Assembly: GCA_905178155.1 (NCBI GenBank)
Contig: CAJINV010000001.1
Span: 6,233,860-6,297,859 of the forward strand
Source of the DNA: Amoebophrya sp. A120
Lineage: Eukaryota > Sar > Dinophyceae > Syndiniales > Amoebophryaceae
Length of the DNA stretch: 64,000 nt
Reading direction: 5' to 3'
Each line of letters opens with the position of its first letter. The first letter of the stretch is position 1. The notes beneath the pieces were generated by a model. The model saw only the letters and a list, made by a program, of their open reading frames with translations, made no database searches and was not told the DNA's origin. Shown here one piece after another: positions 54,094-64,000 of the stretch. Both the position numbers and the translations under genes were made by a program.

Positions 54094-55335
54094 ATGGCCC
54101 AACAGATGAGCAGCACCTCGAGCATGGACTGTGTCCTAAACCTGCGGCCTCCGCTCGTCGCGGGCCCAGATTTCGTTTCCGTCATACAGGAGCTCTACGG
54201 TGCAGACGAGTACGGCAGTTTGGTCTTCGAAAAGTGTCTGCCCTCCGAACGCGACCGCAATTACCTGTATCGCAAAAGGGACCACTCGAGCGGAGCAAGT
54301 GGCAGTCGTGTGGTGTTCAAGATTTCCAACCAGGGGGACTCCTTACAGTTGCTGTCGGCGCAAACGCAAGTAATTTTGCATTGCGGGAATGCAGGAGCGC
54401 CGGTGCAGCGTGTGCTTTCGAAAATAAAGGCACAAGAAAGCGATATGGCTGCGACTTCGACCACAAAAGCGGCCCACGCTTGTTTTCCCCACCAGGACTA
54501 CCTGACTCCACTGTTGCTTGAAAAAGACACTGTGGCGATTGCAACGAAAGAGAACAATGCAACTCGTTCTGATTCATCAGCACCGCCAGCCGGTACCGCA
54601 AGAAATACGTTCTGGGCCCGGCTCTTGACTTTCGTAGAAGGAGACGTTTTGTCCGCGGTACCGCCGACGACAGAGATCTGGAAGGAGGCAGGCCGTGCCG
54701 TGGCTCGCGTATCGGATAGCCTCTGCGATTTCTACCAGAAGTGCAAAGATATGAATGATGTTGCAGCGGAGCTGCATGATGGAGGCAAAAACACGACCTT
54801 TCAGTGGTGGAGCAGGCTGAATGAGGACTTCGAGTGGAACTTGCTCACCTACGAGAGGACGATAACGAAGTACCTCCCCTCCATCACAGATGAGGCAAAG
54901 CGTAAATTTGTCGAGAACCTAGTACAACAGCACGGTAAAAGATGGCGACAACGACCTGAACTAGTCCTCGCGCACGGGGACCCCAATGACAACAACCTTG
55001 TCGTCACACGCGAGGGCGAGGTGGTTGTTCTCGATTTCGGGGATTTGTGCGCTTCGTTTCCCTTCGCGGACGCGTCTGTAGGGGCTGCGTACGCACCAAG
55101 CGAGGAGTGTGCAAAAGCGTTTGTCAACGGGTGTATGGAAAAATCTACGTCGTTGACAAAAGAGAATGATCCAGATATGATCGAGGAGAGGATCCACGCT
55201 TGGGCCAAAATACGACGTGCGACCAGTGTGTGTATTAGCAGCTACCAAGCACAGCAGCATCCGGACGACGAATATCTGCAGTGTTCCGCAGATCAAATGT
55301 GGAGGACACTCGGGTTTCAGAGCGAAGGAAAATGA
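54094..55335 (+). CDS. hydroxylysine-kinase-like APH-fold kinase
   Basis: Single exon, 413 residues. The C-terminal half has the Brenner loop LAHGDPNDNNLVV (near residue 293) and the metal-binding VLDFGDLCAS (near 311). This HGDxxxxN...DFGD pair defines the aminoglycoside-phosphotransferase fold. The wording DFGD...FPFADASVGAAYA is closest to hydroxylysine kinase (AGPHD1/HYKK) among the members I know. The N-lobe has VVFKISN with a candidate ATP-binding Lys, and LLTFVEGDVLS matches the hinge. It probably phosphorylates a small hydroxylated molecule in the cytosol. The substrate could equally be another amine alcohol or sugar. No signal peptide, no membrane helix. Confidence 0.82.
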   Translation: MAQQMSSTSSMDCVLNLRPPLVAGPDFVSVIQELYGADEYGSLVFEKCLPSERDRNYLYRKRDHSSGASGSRVVFKISNQGDSLQLLSAQTQVILHCGNAGAPVQRVLSKIKAQESDMAATSTTKAAHACFPHQDYLTPLLLEKDTVAIATKENNATRSDSSAPPAGTARNTFWARLLTFVEGDVLSAVPPTTEIWKEAGRAVARVSDSLCDFYQKCKDMNDVAAELHDGGKNTTFQWWSRLNEDFEWNLLTYERTITKYLPSITDEAKRKFVENLVQQHGKRWRQRPELVLAHGDPNDNNLVVTREGEVVVLDFGDLCASFPFADASVGAAYAPSEECAKAFVNGCMEKSTSLTKENDPDMIEERIHAWAKIRRATSVCISSYQAQQHPDDEYLQCSADQMWRTLGFQSEGK

Positions 55336-56401
55336 TTTGTTGATTTATTTTACATCCACGGAAGCACAACTACGATGATATGGAAACACGAAACAAGCAA
55401 ACAAGCTCACGTGTTAAGCGAAAACACAAAAAACTGCCCTCTGACTCCTGTGTAGGAATGGCTCACTTTGATAACGCCAAGAGATGTAAAAAACGTACGA
55501 AGACGAGGGCTCGAGGCGGCGATTCTTGCTCCGCGAATTACACAGGCTCGACTTGGCCGCGATCAAAGACTGAGCCGAGCCGCTCTCTTTGCTCGTCGTA
55601 CTTTTTCAACCCGCCACAGGCTGGGCCTGTGTTTCTTGTAGTGGCTATGGTTGAGAAACCAGGAGAGTGGTGGATCCATTCGCGTGAAACTTCTATGTCG
55701 AGAAACTACAATGAGCGCGAAACGAACATGGTTCCGGAGTTTTTTGAGAAGTAAGGATCGCCTCAGAAATATGACCGCGATCGGTAATATTCAGTCGTTG
55801 CGTTCCTCGTACATCTACATGAGTTTTATCGTCAAAGAGATTGACTCAGCAACTTGTTGCAGTCTCTGCGAGCAGTTTTGCTTTGACTGCGACCATTAGA
55901 AGATGCCTGCAAAAAAAAATTTAGCAAGTAGTGCTAAAAGTAAAAAGGGCGATCATAAAAGTAAAACAAAGAACAACAATAAGAAAAAGAATAATCTTAA
56001 TCCCGACGTGCTATTGCTAAGAGGAAACAACGCCAAAAGAAATGAAGGAGCTCAGCGAGGCCTGCCAAAGAGCGGCTTAGAGCAATGCATACGCAAAGAT
56101 TATTCCAGCAACTGACTTGAACAATTACAATTTATTCTGCTTTTCGTCTGTGACGGTGTTATTTTTTCAAATTTAATGTCCATGAATACGTCTATCCGTA
56201 TCTTTTCGTTTTCTCATTGAGATTTTTTTCAAAATAAAAGCTGAGCTCGAAGTTTGAGTTTCCTATTTTCCGATACGGGCCGGGCGTCTTCTGTTTTTCC
56301 TACAGGTGGATACTTGTGTAGAGTAGCTGCCTTGTACTTGTTCACCACGGACCGCTCGTTTCTGTGATTGACCCCGCCGATCCCCCCGAACCGCTTCCGC
56401 G
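55336..56401. other. intergenic, two doubtful small ORFs
   Basis: About 1.07 kb. A 124-codon frame (55380-55754) and a 70-codon Lys/Asn-rich frame (55903-56115) both start with ATG. Neither has recognisable motifs. The second lies in A-rich sequence, where Lys/Asn content is expected by composition. I do not promote either. Confidence 0.35.
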
Positions 56402-59400
56402 ATGCCGGAGTTGTTGAAAAGCGAGGTTGGTGTCGAAACCACTGCACAACCAGCAAAACCAAAGGAGCCGGCAGCTGAAGAAATCCAGAAGTCCTCGCCC
56501 CCAGCTGCAGTCACGACAAAAGCAGAGGCTGCTGCCGAAGCACTTGCTGGCGAAGCTACCACTGCAGTCGAGGCGGAGCTGCAGAATAAGCCGTCGTCGT
56601 CGTCAACATCCGGCAATGTTGTGGAGGCCCACGCAGAGGTTCTGGATCAGAAGCAGGAGTTGTTGCAGAAGAATCAAAAAGAGGACATCGCATCAGGAGC
56701 TGCGCGAGAAGATGATCATCCAACGAAACAAGTGAAAATGGACGGGGACACCAAGGACAACGGAAATGGTCAAGAACAAGCTCCACCCGCGAAGCGACCA
56801 AGAGGCAGACCAAAGAAATCTGCTCTGCCGCAACACCAGGAAGGAGGAAATAAGGCAGGAGCACCGGACAAAGCAGCCGCGGCTCCCAAAAAGCCTTCCA
56901 AAATGAAACAAGCTAAAAGTAGCGCAGGATCAAAAAACAAATCCGGCGACGCAGCAGCTGATCCTGACATCGAGATGAAGGGCGAGGTAAATGAAAATCA
57001 AGACAACGATGAACAGGCGGACGTCACGAACAAAGACAACAAAAATCGGGAGGTTTTCATGAAGCCCGCCGGCGATGGCGACTCATCCTCGGACGACGAC
57101 GAGAAGCGTGTGGTGAACGGCGGAGAGGAGGCTGGTCGGCTCTCTCGAGTGGAGGAACGACCGCCCGCCAAGGCACTCCCGAGAAACGAAGACAAGTGGA
57201 ACACGTTGAAGAGTGTGGCGGAGAAAGCGCAGGACTGCCTCGACCGAGAGAACTACAAAGACTTGGAGGCGTATTTTCTGGAATTGTGGAAACAGGGCAA
57301 GCAGGACGAGATGTGGGGTTTCTGCGAAACACTGCTGGAAAAGCACAAACACACCTTCCCCGTTTCCGCAGCGAGAAACAATGTCTATGAAAGCTCCAAG
57401 AAGGAAACGGAAAAGTCAAAAGCGCGGACCTTCTACAACTTAGGGCTAGTCAATCACCGGCCGGTGGGGAAATTAGCGGCCGAGATGGAAAATAAACCGG
57501 CGAAGGAACTGGTATAAATGCAAGCAGGTTGCTGCTTCTGTTGATGTTGATCAAAGTTTTTTTTTGTTGTTGACGTGTCGCAATCTTCATTGAGACCACA
57601 ACCACCTCGTTCTATGATGCCCCTGCGCTCTTGGTCATTTCATCTTGTTCCCATTCTCATCTTCAGGCGATCGCCCTCAACGCTGCAATGACGGTCTGCA
57701 GACTCGCGGGCGACGAGAAAGAAAGCGGTGAAAAGCTGTTTTGGCACAGCGGAATAACGTTGAATCTCAATGGCACCACCCGCGTGCATTGTGACAAAGG
57801 CAATCTCGGAAGAAGCCGGGCGGCCGCGTTTGGGACTTTTATCGGTGGCGAGACGCTGATATACGATCCAGAGGGCACCCAATGGATGAACGTAAAAGAC
57901 CGCCGAAGCCTGGCCTGCGTCCGAGAACGGGGATGGAACGCGTGGAAGCACGGGCTGGAGCCACTAGTGCTGCGGATCAAAGGTATTAAATTTGTAACGG
58001 GTTGGTCTTTTGCTTTTTCGTGGTCAGCCCGCGTGGAGCGGCCCTTGCTCTTCATACATTCGTGAATGCGCGCACTGCTGGGCGTGCCGGCGCAAGGCGC
58101 AGAAGTGTCGTTGCTTGGTGTTCTCATGCAAGTTGTGCTCCAATGTGGATGTCAATCTAATGGAGTCGAAAACTTTTCATGACAGGAACCGAAGAAGTGA
58201 TAACCGCGGACCGCGAATGGTTGTCAACAGACGCGGGAAATTCCCTCTACAAATCTGAAATACAAATGCCGTTTCGGCGTGCCGTCGTATTTCATAATGC
58301 CCCGGATTTCGAAGGACCGCTGCCGCATTGTACTGCGCCCGCGTTTCCTCCGTGCTGGGCAGAGGACGGCGAAAACCGCCCGGAGGCGTTGCGGGGGCTG
58401 AAGCTGTTCGGCGAAGACATGGACGCGGATGACCTCGACCGAGTCATCAAGTTCTGCGCCGACAACCAGGACGAAATGGTCAAACTCGGCTACACCAGAT
58501 ACGTAGCAGTGTCCTACCCACACCAATGCGCGACCACGTTCCGCATCGCAAAGGGCTCCCCCGAGGCCGCGGCTACCTACGGCTTCGCGCGGCTGTGCGA
58601 CCCGCGCTACGAGGCTAGCAGGGTGAAGCTGGAAAGTCTCTTTCGCGAAGAGATTACGAGGGACGGCGCGGGCAAAATTTCGCTGAAAGAGCTGGGAATC
58701 GCGGGGCTTGCTGGCGAGTGGAAGGGCGGCAAGGAAAATTTGAAACCGGACTCAGTGAAAGACAAGGAGAAGGAGATACGGGAAACCACGGAAAAGAAGA
58801 TCGCGGAGGAATTGAAATTGGAGCCGGAGGCGGTGCGGAAACTGTTAGCAGACACTACCAAAGATTACACGTGGAAGTACGTGGAGAACCGCAGTGACAC
58901 GTGCCCCGTACTGCTGCTCGACGACCTGCTGATCGAGTGGGGTATCGAAGACGCAATCAAGGAAGAACGAAGGGAGCGGATTAAAAAGCGGGAGGAAAAG
59001 TTGAAGGAAAAGGAGGAAAACAAGGACCCGAAAGCGAAAGTCACCGTGCCAGCGGCACCAAAGGACGAGCTCGCGTACGTGGTCGGCGTAAAAAGAACGC
59101 TCAGGGAAATGCTGAGAACGTTTGAGGGCAGGGTATAAAAGTTTCGCTTTTCATGGGGTTTTTACATATCGGAATTGGTGTTGCAGTAAAGGTTTTGTAT
59201 ATTGCTTCTCCAAAAAGAAAAGAAATGCTTTTGGGTTTGTGCCATAGCCTGCAACCCCAGCTACAGAAGCAGAAGCCTTTGAAATCTTCTAACAGTGCTT
59301 CTCGCTACCACCACAAGTAGAAGAGTGAGTCACTGCGACTGGTGGCTCACTGTCAATAGCGACGCCTTTACGACCGGTGGCTCATTGTCAATATTGACCG

Positions 59401-60499
59401 GTCGTGGTGCACTGTCAATGCGGTGGCTCACTGTCAACAGCGGATCCTGCGCAAATGAGTGATAGTTGGTTCTTCGTTCTCAACATACAAATAATACAAT
59501 GCTAAATTACAATAACTACAGACCATCCCCGAGTTTGCTTCTGGGAACAACCCCGGCTACATTCCGTGGCGCGATTACCCACCCAAGTGGTGGTGGCGAA
59601 AAGGGACGGACTTGAGCGCGGTCAAGGCCATGTATGTGAACCACTACAACAAGACGCAAGTCGTCACGGCTGGCGCAGCACCAAACCCCACCATCGTCGG
59701 CCGGCTGCGGGACTGCAGTGCCTGGAACGCCACGGAGAAAGGGCAGACGGGCGCGCGACTGCAGATCGAACAAAAATTCAACGAAAATGTCGAATCGAAG
59801 GAGACGGCGGCGGAAATCAAATTGCGCGAAGAACTGCAGAAACTCAAACGAGAACGGCGTGGGAAGCCCGAAGCAAATAACGCAGAGGAGACGAAGAAAC
59901 TGCAGGAGGGCGGCGAGCTTGCCGACGGAGAAGCGGAGCAAGCTAATCCACCAGCCAAGAAAGCCAGAAAAATGGCAACTGCTTCCATGAAGAAGGTGAA
60001 GGCGACAGTTGCGGGGGGAGAGAGCAAAAAGGATGCTGCTGAGCAAGACGTCGAGATGCGCGATGTAGTTGCACAGCAGGACGGTATGGGCGAGCAGAAT
60101 CCAGACGAGAGCGCGAATAACGTTGGGGCCGCTGACCGAAAGGATGTTGAAGCTCCTACTGGCGGTTCGTCAGCATCATCCTCTTCGTCAAGTTCATCTT
60201 CATCATCCAGCAATACAAAGCAAGCCACATCCTCGAAGGATTCGTCTGTGTGTGGAGTGGGCGACGCGGAAAGAAAAGGCAAAAATTCTGAAAAAGACGC
60301 CGCGAAGCCGAAAAAAAAAGCAAAGAAGAACCAGGATCCACCGGAAGGGTGGTACCAGCCGACCCTGTTCGAGTGCTTTGCGAAATCGAAACCCAATCCT
60401 TCATCTGTCGATCCCAGTCACAAATCTGAAGAGAAAAACAATCCGTCCGACGCCGATCACCACAACAAGAAGGCCGATGCTTCTCTACTCGAGTCCTAG
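56402..60499 (+). CDS. AT-hook protein with probable 2OG-Fe(II) dioxygenase core
   Basis: Four exons, 56402-57511, 57667-57982, 58186-59132 and 59522-60499, sum to 3,351 nt, or 1,116 residues, all with GT-AG introns. The N-terminal 310 residues are Ala/Glu/Lys-rich and carry an AT-hook near 131-139 (KRPRGRPKK). A folded core follows. LNLNGTTRVHCDKGNLG...GTFIGGETLIYDPEG contains an HxD pair (His411, Asp413) and a GG.L strand, typical of double-stranded beta-helix dioxygenases. Candidates for the distal His (523, in PLPHCTAP) and the 2OG-binding Arg (580, in TRYVAVSYP) are in order. The tail is Lys/Ser-rich and ends in a near-PIP box (QPTLFECF, about 1070). I infer a nuclear, DNA-associated dioxygenase. 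Family detail (TET/JBP-like or other) is not proven. Confidence 0.62.
59341..59440 (+). repeat. GGTGGCTCACTGTCAAT repeats inside an intron
   Basis: Four copies of GGTGGCTCACTGTCAAT, two perfect and two diverged (CTCATTGTCAAT, GTGCACTGTCAAT), at irregular spacing of about 25-37 bases in the third intron of the dioxygenase-like gene. An ACCGGT...ACCGGTCGT pair lies between them. Confidence 0.75.
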
Positions 60500-61365
60500 G
60501 TAGGATTTTGCGCAGCTTCTCTCCGGAGCCGCATGCTTACTGCGGTCAACGAGCGGGAACGTGAGGCCTGAAAGTCCCATTGCTATAGTGAAATTGTATA
60601 TTGAGTTTTTTTTTCTATGTTTTGCTTTCAAGAACCAACTAATTCAACTCTCAAAATCACCATGTAGTTCTTGACGTCAACATCTAGCACGCAGTTCTTG
60701 ATGTGCAAATTCCGCACATCGACCGCAGCTCAACATCATTTCTGTCGCGCTGGCGAACCAACGCAGAATTTCCCTTGCGCAAAAAACTGTAGAGTCACGA
60801 TTATTTGACTGCTTGAGCAGGTTGAATCTGAAAGGTGGCGCTGAACGCCAATACTGCAGCACATGCCAGAGCGCCGGTCCCGCAGTACTTTTGGAAGGTG
60901 GAAAATGACTTTTTGCTTCTGGCCACCGATTCCCCTGTTCCTATCGTATCTGCGTCTGAGTAATAAAACAAAGAATGACCCGCAAGGTTTACGATATTTT
61001 GACCGGCTAGCTAGTTCTAGCTGCTAGTGTGCGAAGAATGTTGACGAGGAGTGAAGGCAGAATCACATGAAGTCGGAAAGACGAGTGATGATCATGAGTG
61101 AGGCTGCAGTGTAGCGAAAACAAAAGACAAGAGCGAACACCTGCTGCGTCGAATAGGCGTTTCCTGTATGGAGTGCTCTATTCAGTTCTCTCCATGATTC
61201 CTGCCCTTCGACCCACCTTCAATTGAGGCTACCCGTAAGAAACAAGGGCAGTGAGGATTATGATTATCGGTAGTACGGATAAGTAATTATCCGAGCCTGT
61301 GACGGTTGCGTCACCTTGCTTCTTCATCTTCATTTCGTTGTAACCTCGCTACGTCGACATTTATC
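60500..61365. other. intergenic, no gene seen
   Basis: About 0.87 kb with no supported gene. The frame of the SDR gene is open back to 61306, but the first ATG is at 61366. Confidence 0.45.
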
Positions 61366-62957
61366 ATGTCGGGTTGTTGCGCGGGGCAGATCAACAAAGA
61401 GACGCAGGACCTGTGCGACTTTTCCGGGTGGACGGCCAGAAGCCAGAATGAGTTCTACGATGTGTGGCGCTTGCGGCTGAAGCCGATGCAGGGAAAGACC
61501 GCCTTGATTACCGGCGCCACCACCGGCATCGGCCGGAAGCTGGCGGAGGAGTTCTCCCGGTTGGGAGCTACCGTGATTATGTTGAACCGGCCCTCGGAGC
61601 GCGCGGACACAGCCCTCGCGGAAGTTTCCAAAATCGCTGCGCTTGCCGGAGAAACCTCTGGCTCGAAAATGGCCGCTGGAGTGCATCATGTCGACTGCGA
61701 CCTGCAAGAGTTGGAGTCCGTTCGGGCAGCCGCTGAACGAGTGGTGCAGCAATTGGCTGGGTCAGGGTCAGAATTGAAGGGCATTGACTATTTGATGCTC
61801 AACGCGGGTTTGATGCTCACGGAGGATAGAGCCACACCGGACGGGTTCGATATACAAATGCAGGTACTTACGGGCGTATTTCTTCATCAATTTTCGCAGC
61901 CAGATTTTCAATAGAAGCAGACATCTGCTTTCTATTTGTTCGTGAGGATTCAGACTAGAAGGAGAGAGTCCTTTTTCTGAGGCGGGGTCGCGGTCGTGCT
62001 ATTGGTGGGGCCTTGATGTTGATGGAAACTTGCAATCACAGTGATAATTTTACCATTTTACAACTATCACCATAAAAAAATCGAGCAGCTACCCATTCAG
62101 GCGATAATGAGACTGAGAGGTCGTAAAAGGGAATTCTAAGCAGGCGAAAACGCCGAACAGAATAAATTCATGATCACCATAAAAAAATGCAGGTGAACCA
62201 CCTTTCTCAGTTCCTGTTGACCAAGTTGGTTTGGAATCTGGTGGAACTTGCGGCCACGACGCGCGGCGACTGCCGTGTCATCACAAATACTTCCACTGCC
62301 TACCTGTGGTCGTCCTGCAAAATTTTGAGCCCCTGGCCCTGCTTTAGCAAGACCATTCGTCCCAAGTACATGCAGAAAAATGGCGGGAAGCTAGGCGGGA
62401 ACTTCGGTTTGCCGCTGGCCCCGTTGGGACCGCGGATGTACCGCTATGCGCAATCCAAGCTGGCCAACATCGTTTTTACTGCGGCGCTGGACGACCGCGT
62501 GCGCAAAAGCGCGGTGGTTGGAGCTGGTGTTGGAGTGGACGGCGCAGACAAGAAAGCAGAGGGAGGCCCGAATCCGAAAATTCGCTGCATCACAGTGATG
62601 CCGGGAGTCTGCATGGAGACGGAGTTGCTTGCCGCGTCGAAAAGGGGTAAGGGGGGCGGGATGCGGGAGCACTCCAAGTTTCTGTTCAACCTCGGCGGGC
62701 ACGGAATCAAGACTGCCACTATATGCATGTTGATGGCGGTTGTGCATCCGGATATCGAGAGTGGCAGTCTCGTTGAACCGAAATACTGGCACAAGCTGCT
62801 TATGATGGGTTTCGGCCGCAACCATACCCACGGGCCGCCCATGGTGCCGGCGCGGAAGGCGGAGGCGCCGCATTTCATGACGGCGGAAAAAAACAAGGAA
62901 CTGCTTTGGAGCTGCAGTTTGGAAGCCGTCGGCGAAAAAGAATTTGACATTGCATAG
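61366..62957 (+). CDS. short-chain dehydrogenase/reductase (SDR)
   Basis: Two exons, 61366-61863 and 62193-62957, give 420 residues. The Rossmann NAD(P)-binding motif TGATTGIG lies at residues 49-56, followed by HHVDCDLQE (the acidic turn). The LNAG motif is near 145-148. The catalytic Ser is probably in NTSTA near 200, and the YAQSK motif supplies Tyr251 and Lys255. This is the classical SDR order. Length and the N-terminal extension resemble retinol-dehydrogenase or WWOX-like members. A basic insert (KNGGKLGG) lies before the YxxxK motif. Substrate unknown. A 10-bp direct repeat (AAATGCAGGT) spans both splice junctions of the only intron. The Cys pair at the N-terminus (MSGCCAG) could be a lipidation site, but this is speculation. 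Confidence 0.9.
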
Positions 62958-63907
62958 TACGTATGGCGACGACGTTTCGACCTTTTTATCTCGTCTCTGG
63001 ATCGCGGTTATTTTGCGTCCGTTGTTTCAACAAGTCAGGATCTAGCATTGTGCAAATTTTTCTATAAATTGTCCTGACATCGTTTCTACTGGTGTTCTTG
63101 CACTGGTGAACCAACAACTTAAAAGGCTTACCCTTTACTGTAAAGCAAAAGCAAAAAAACGCGAGATATTTGTTTCTCACTGTAACAGCAACGTCGAATT
63201 GAAATCAGTCGGTACTAGGGACGAGGAGTGTTGAAGTAGTAAGCTGTCGGTGCTTCGTGGTGATCAGCCCTCTTCCGTCTCACGACCTAGTGTCAGTCGT
63301 TCTCTCGGTCAGCTAGTACAACATGGTAAGGATCAAGACATCGGTGTACCCCAATTTTGTCCGTTGATAATTTTGCCAGAACGGAGATGTCACTCGTCCT
63401 TTCTCTGCTGATGGTGCTTCTACACTCATTTCTTGTACCAGCATGTAGACGTACAAATACGACTCGGTTTCACCAAATAGCGCCAGCGTCAGAGATGTGT
63501 CGGTGCCTCTGCAACACAGTTTTCCCAACTTCCATGTCGTCCATCGGTTGTGCTCGTCAGAATCGCGATAATATGTCGGTTACGGTTTCTTCAACATGGC
63601 TGACAAACAAGTACCGTCGGTTTTCGACGCGGTTCTGTCATTGAGCCTGACAAAAATCAATATTCTTCACCCACACAACTAAAACTCCACAGTACGTATC
63701 CTATCGCTAAACTACACTTTCACAATCTGAATCTTCACTTATCACGTCAGACCCCCATTTATTTCTTTCGCTTTCTGCTTTTGACACACAATGAATTCCT
63801 GGCGCCGCGGAGGCGTGTAGTACAACCATCGTTTTAATCCGATTTTTTTCTTGAGTCGCCCCCTGTTGCTTGTGCGTTTGCCTCCCCCTTCCAAAACCAA
63901 AACCAAA
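62958..63907. other. intergenic, leader of the last gene
   Basis: About 0.95 kb. At 63323, ATGGTAAGG puts a start codon directly before a donor-like site, so the next gene may have a tiny first exon. Not provable here. Confidence 0.4.
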
Positions 63908-64000
63908 ATGTCGCATATCCGGGCCAAGCCTCCGAGGCGGCCCACCGGGGGACCGTCAATCGTAATCCCGCGGGGGGCACGGACTTCCTACCTGCAGCCA
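63908..64000 (+). CDS. start of a gene, cut by the window end
   Basis: An ATG at 63908 opens a frame that runs to the last base: MSHIRAKPPRRPTGGPSI... . It is basic and Pro/Gly/Arg-rich. Only 31 residues are visible, too few for a family. The codon-like run and the A-rich context before the ATG favour a real start. Confidence 0.4.
   Translation, partial: MSHIRAKPPRRPTGGPSIVIPRGARTSYLQP

Overview
This window is nuclear DNA of a protist from the dinoflagellate/alveolate lineage. Three things point there. Every supported gene lies on the + strand. The genes are split by short introns. Six introns are not ordinary GT-AG introns but transposon-like units with terminal inverted repeats (TIRs) and 5-bp target-site duplications (TSDs). 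Such 'introner' introns are described in parasitic dinoflagellates of the genus Amoebophrya, so an Amoebophrya-like (syndinean) source is the best guess. I could not test this by a search.

Layout. 1-663: 3' end of a gene of unknown function. 1689-1892: a possible small acidic protein. 2103-5093: a large disordered protein whose 5' end was not found. 5094-9048: a gene-free repeat block with paired AAGGAGAAAAGTC boxes, GC-palindrome hairpins, 40-bp and 21-bp tandem repeats. 9049-11478: secreted coiled-coil protein. 12533-13900: Q/P/S-rich protein. 13993-15049: HAD-family phosphatase-like protein. 15480-16990: a second, very GC-rich gene-free island. 17357-18729: small multi-pass membrane protein. 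19098-26522: EF-hand protein of about 2,213 residues. 27898-30963: nine-exon bestrophin-like channel with four introners. 32229-34098: PG-rich-repeat (SHIPPO-like) protein. 35311-37085: SUN-domain protein. 37596-39569: pepsin-type aspartic protease. 40023-43277: GH5 endoglycoceramidase-like hydrolase. 44367-51104: three tandem F-box-like paralogues. 51855-53357: MAN1/Src1-type inner nuclear membrane protein. 54094-55335: hydroxylysine-kinase-like APH-fold kinase. 56402-60499: AT-hook protein with a probable 2-oxoglutarate/Fe(II) dioxygenase core. 61366-62957: short-chain dehydrogenase. 63908-64000: start of another gene.

The genes form no single pathway. Themes are the nuclear envelope and chromatin (SUN, MAN1/Src1, AT-hook dioxygenase), calcium and cytoskeleton (EF-hand giant, PG-repeat protein), and secreted or membrane enzymes (protease, GH5). 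The strongest discovery is the introner set. Removing each element plus one TSD copy restores the reading frame in all six cases, no register gives GT/GC-AG borders, and four of the six share the octamer TGTCATGC. The second lead is the AT-hook protein with a TET/JBP-like HxD...H...R signature, a possible enzyme of base modification in a lineage known for hydroxymethyluracil.

Exon borders were worked out by hand from splice signals and phase. For the multi-exon genes with both ends inside the window the summed coding length divides by three. Family names rest on motif recognition, not on searches.
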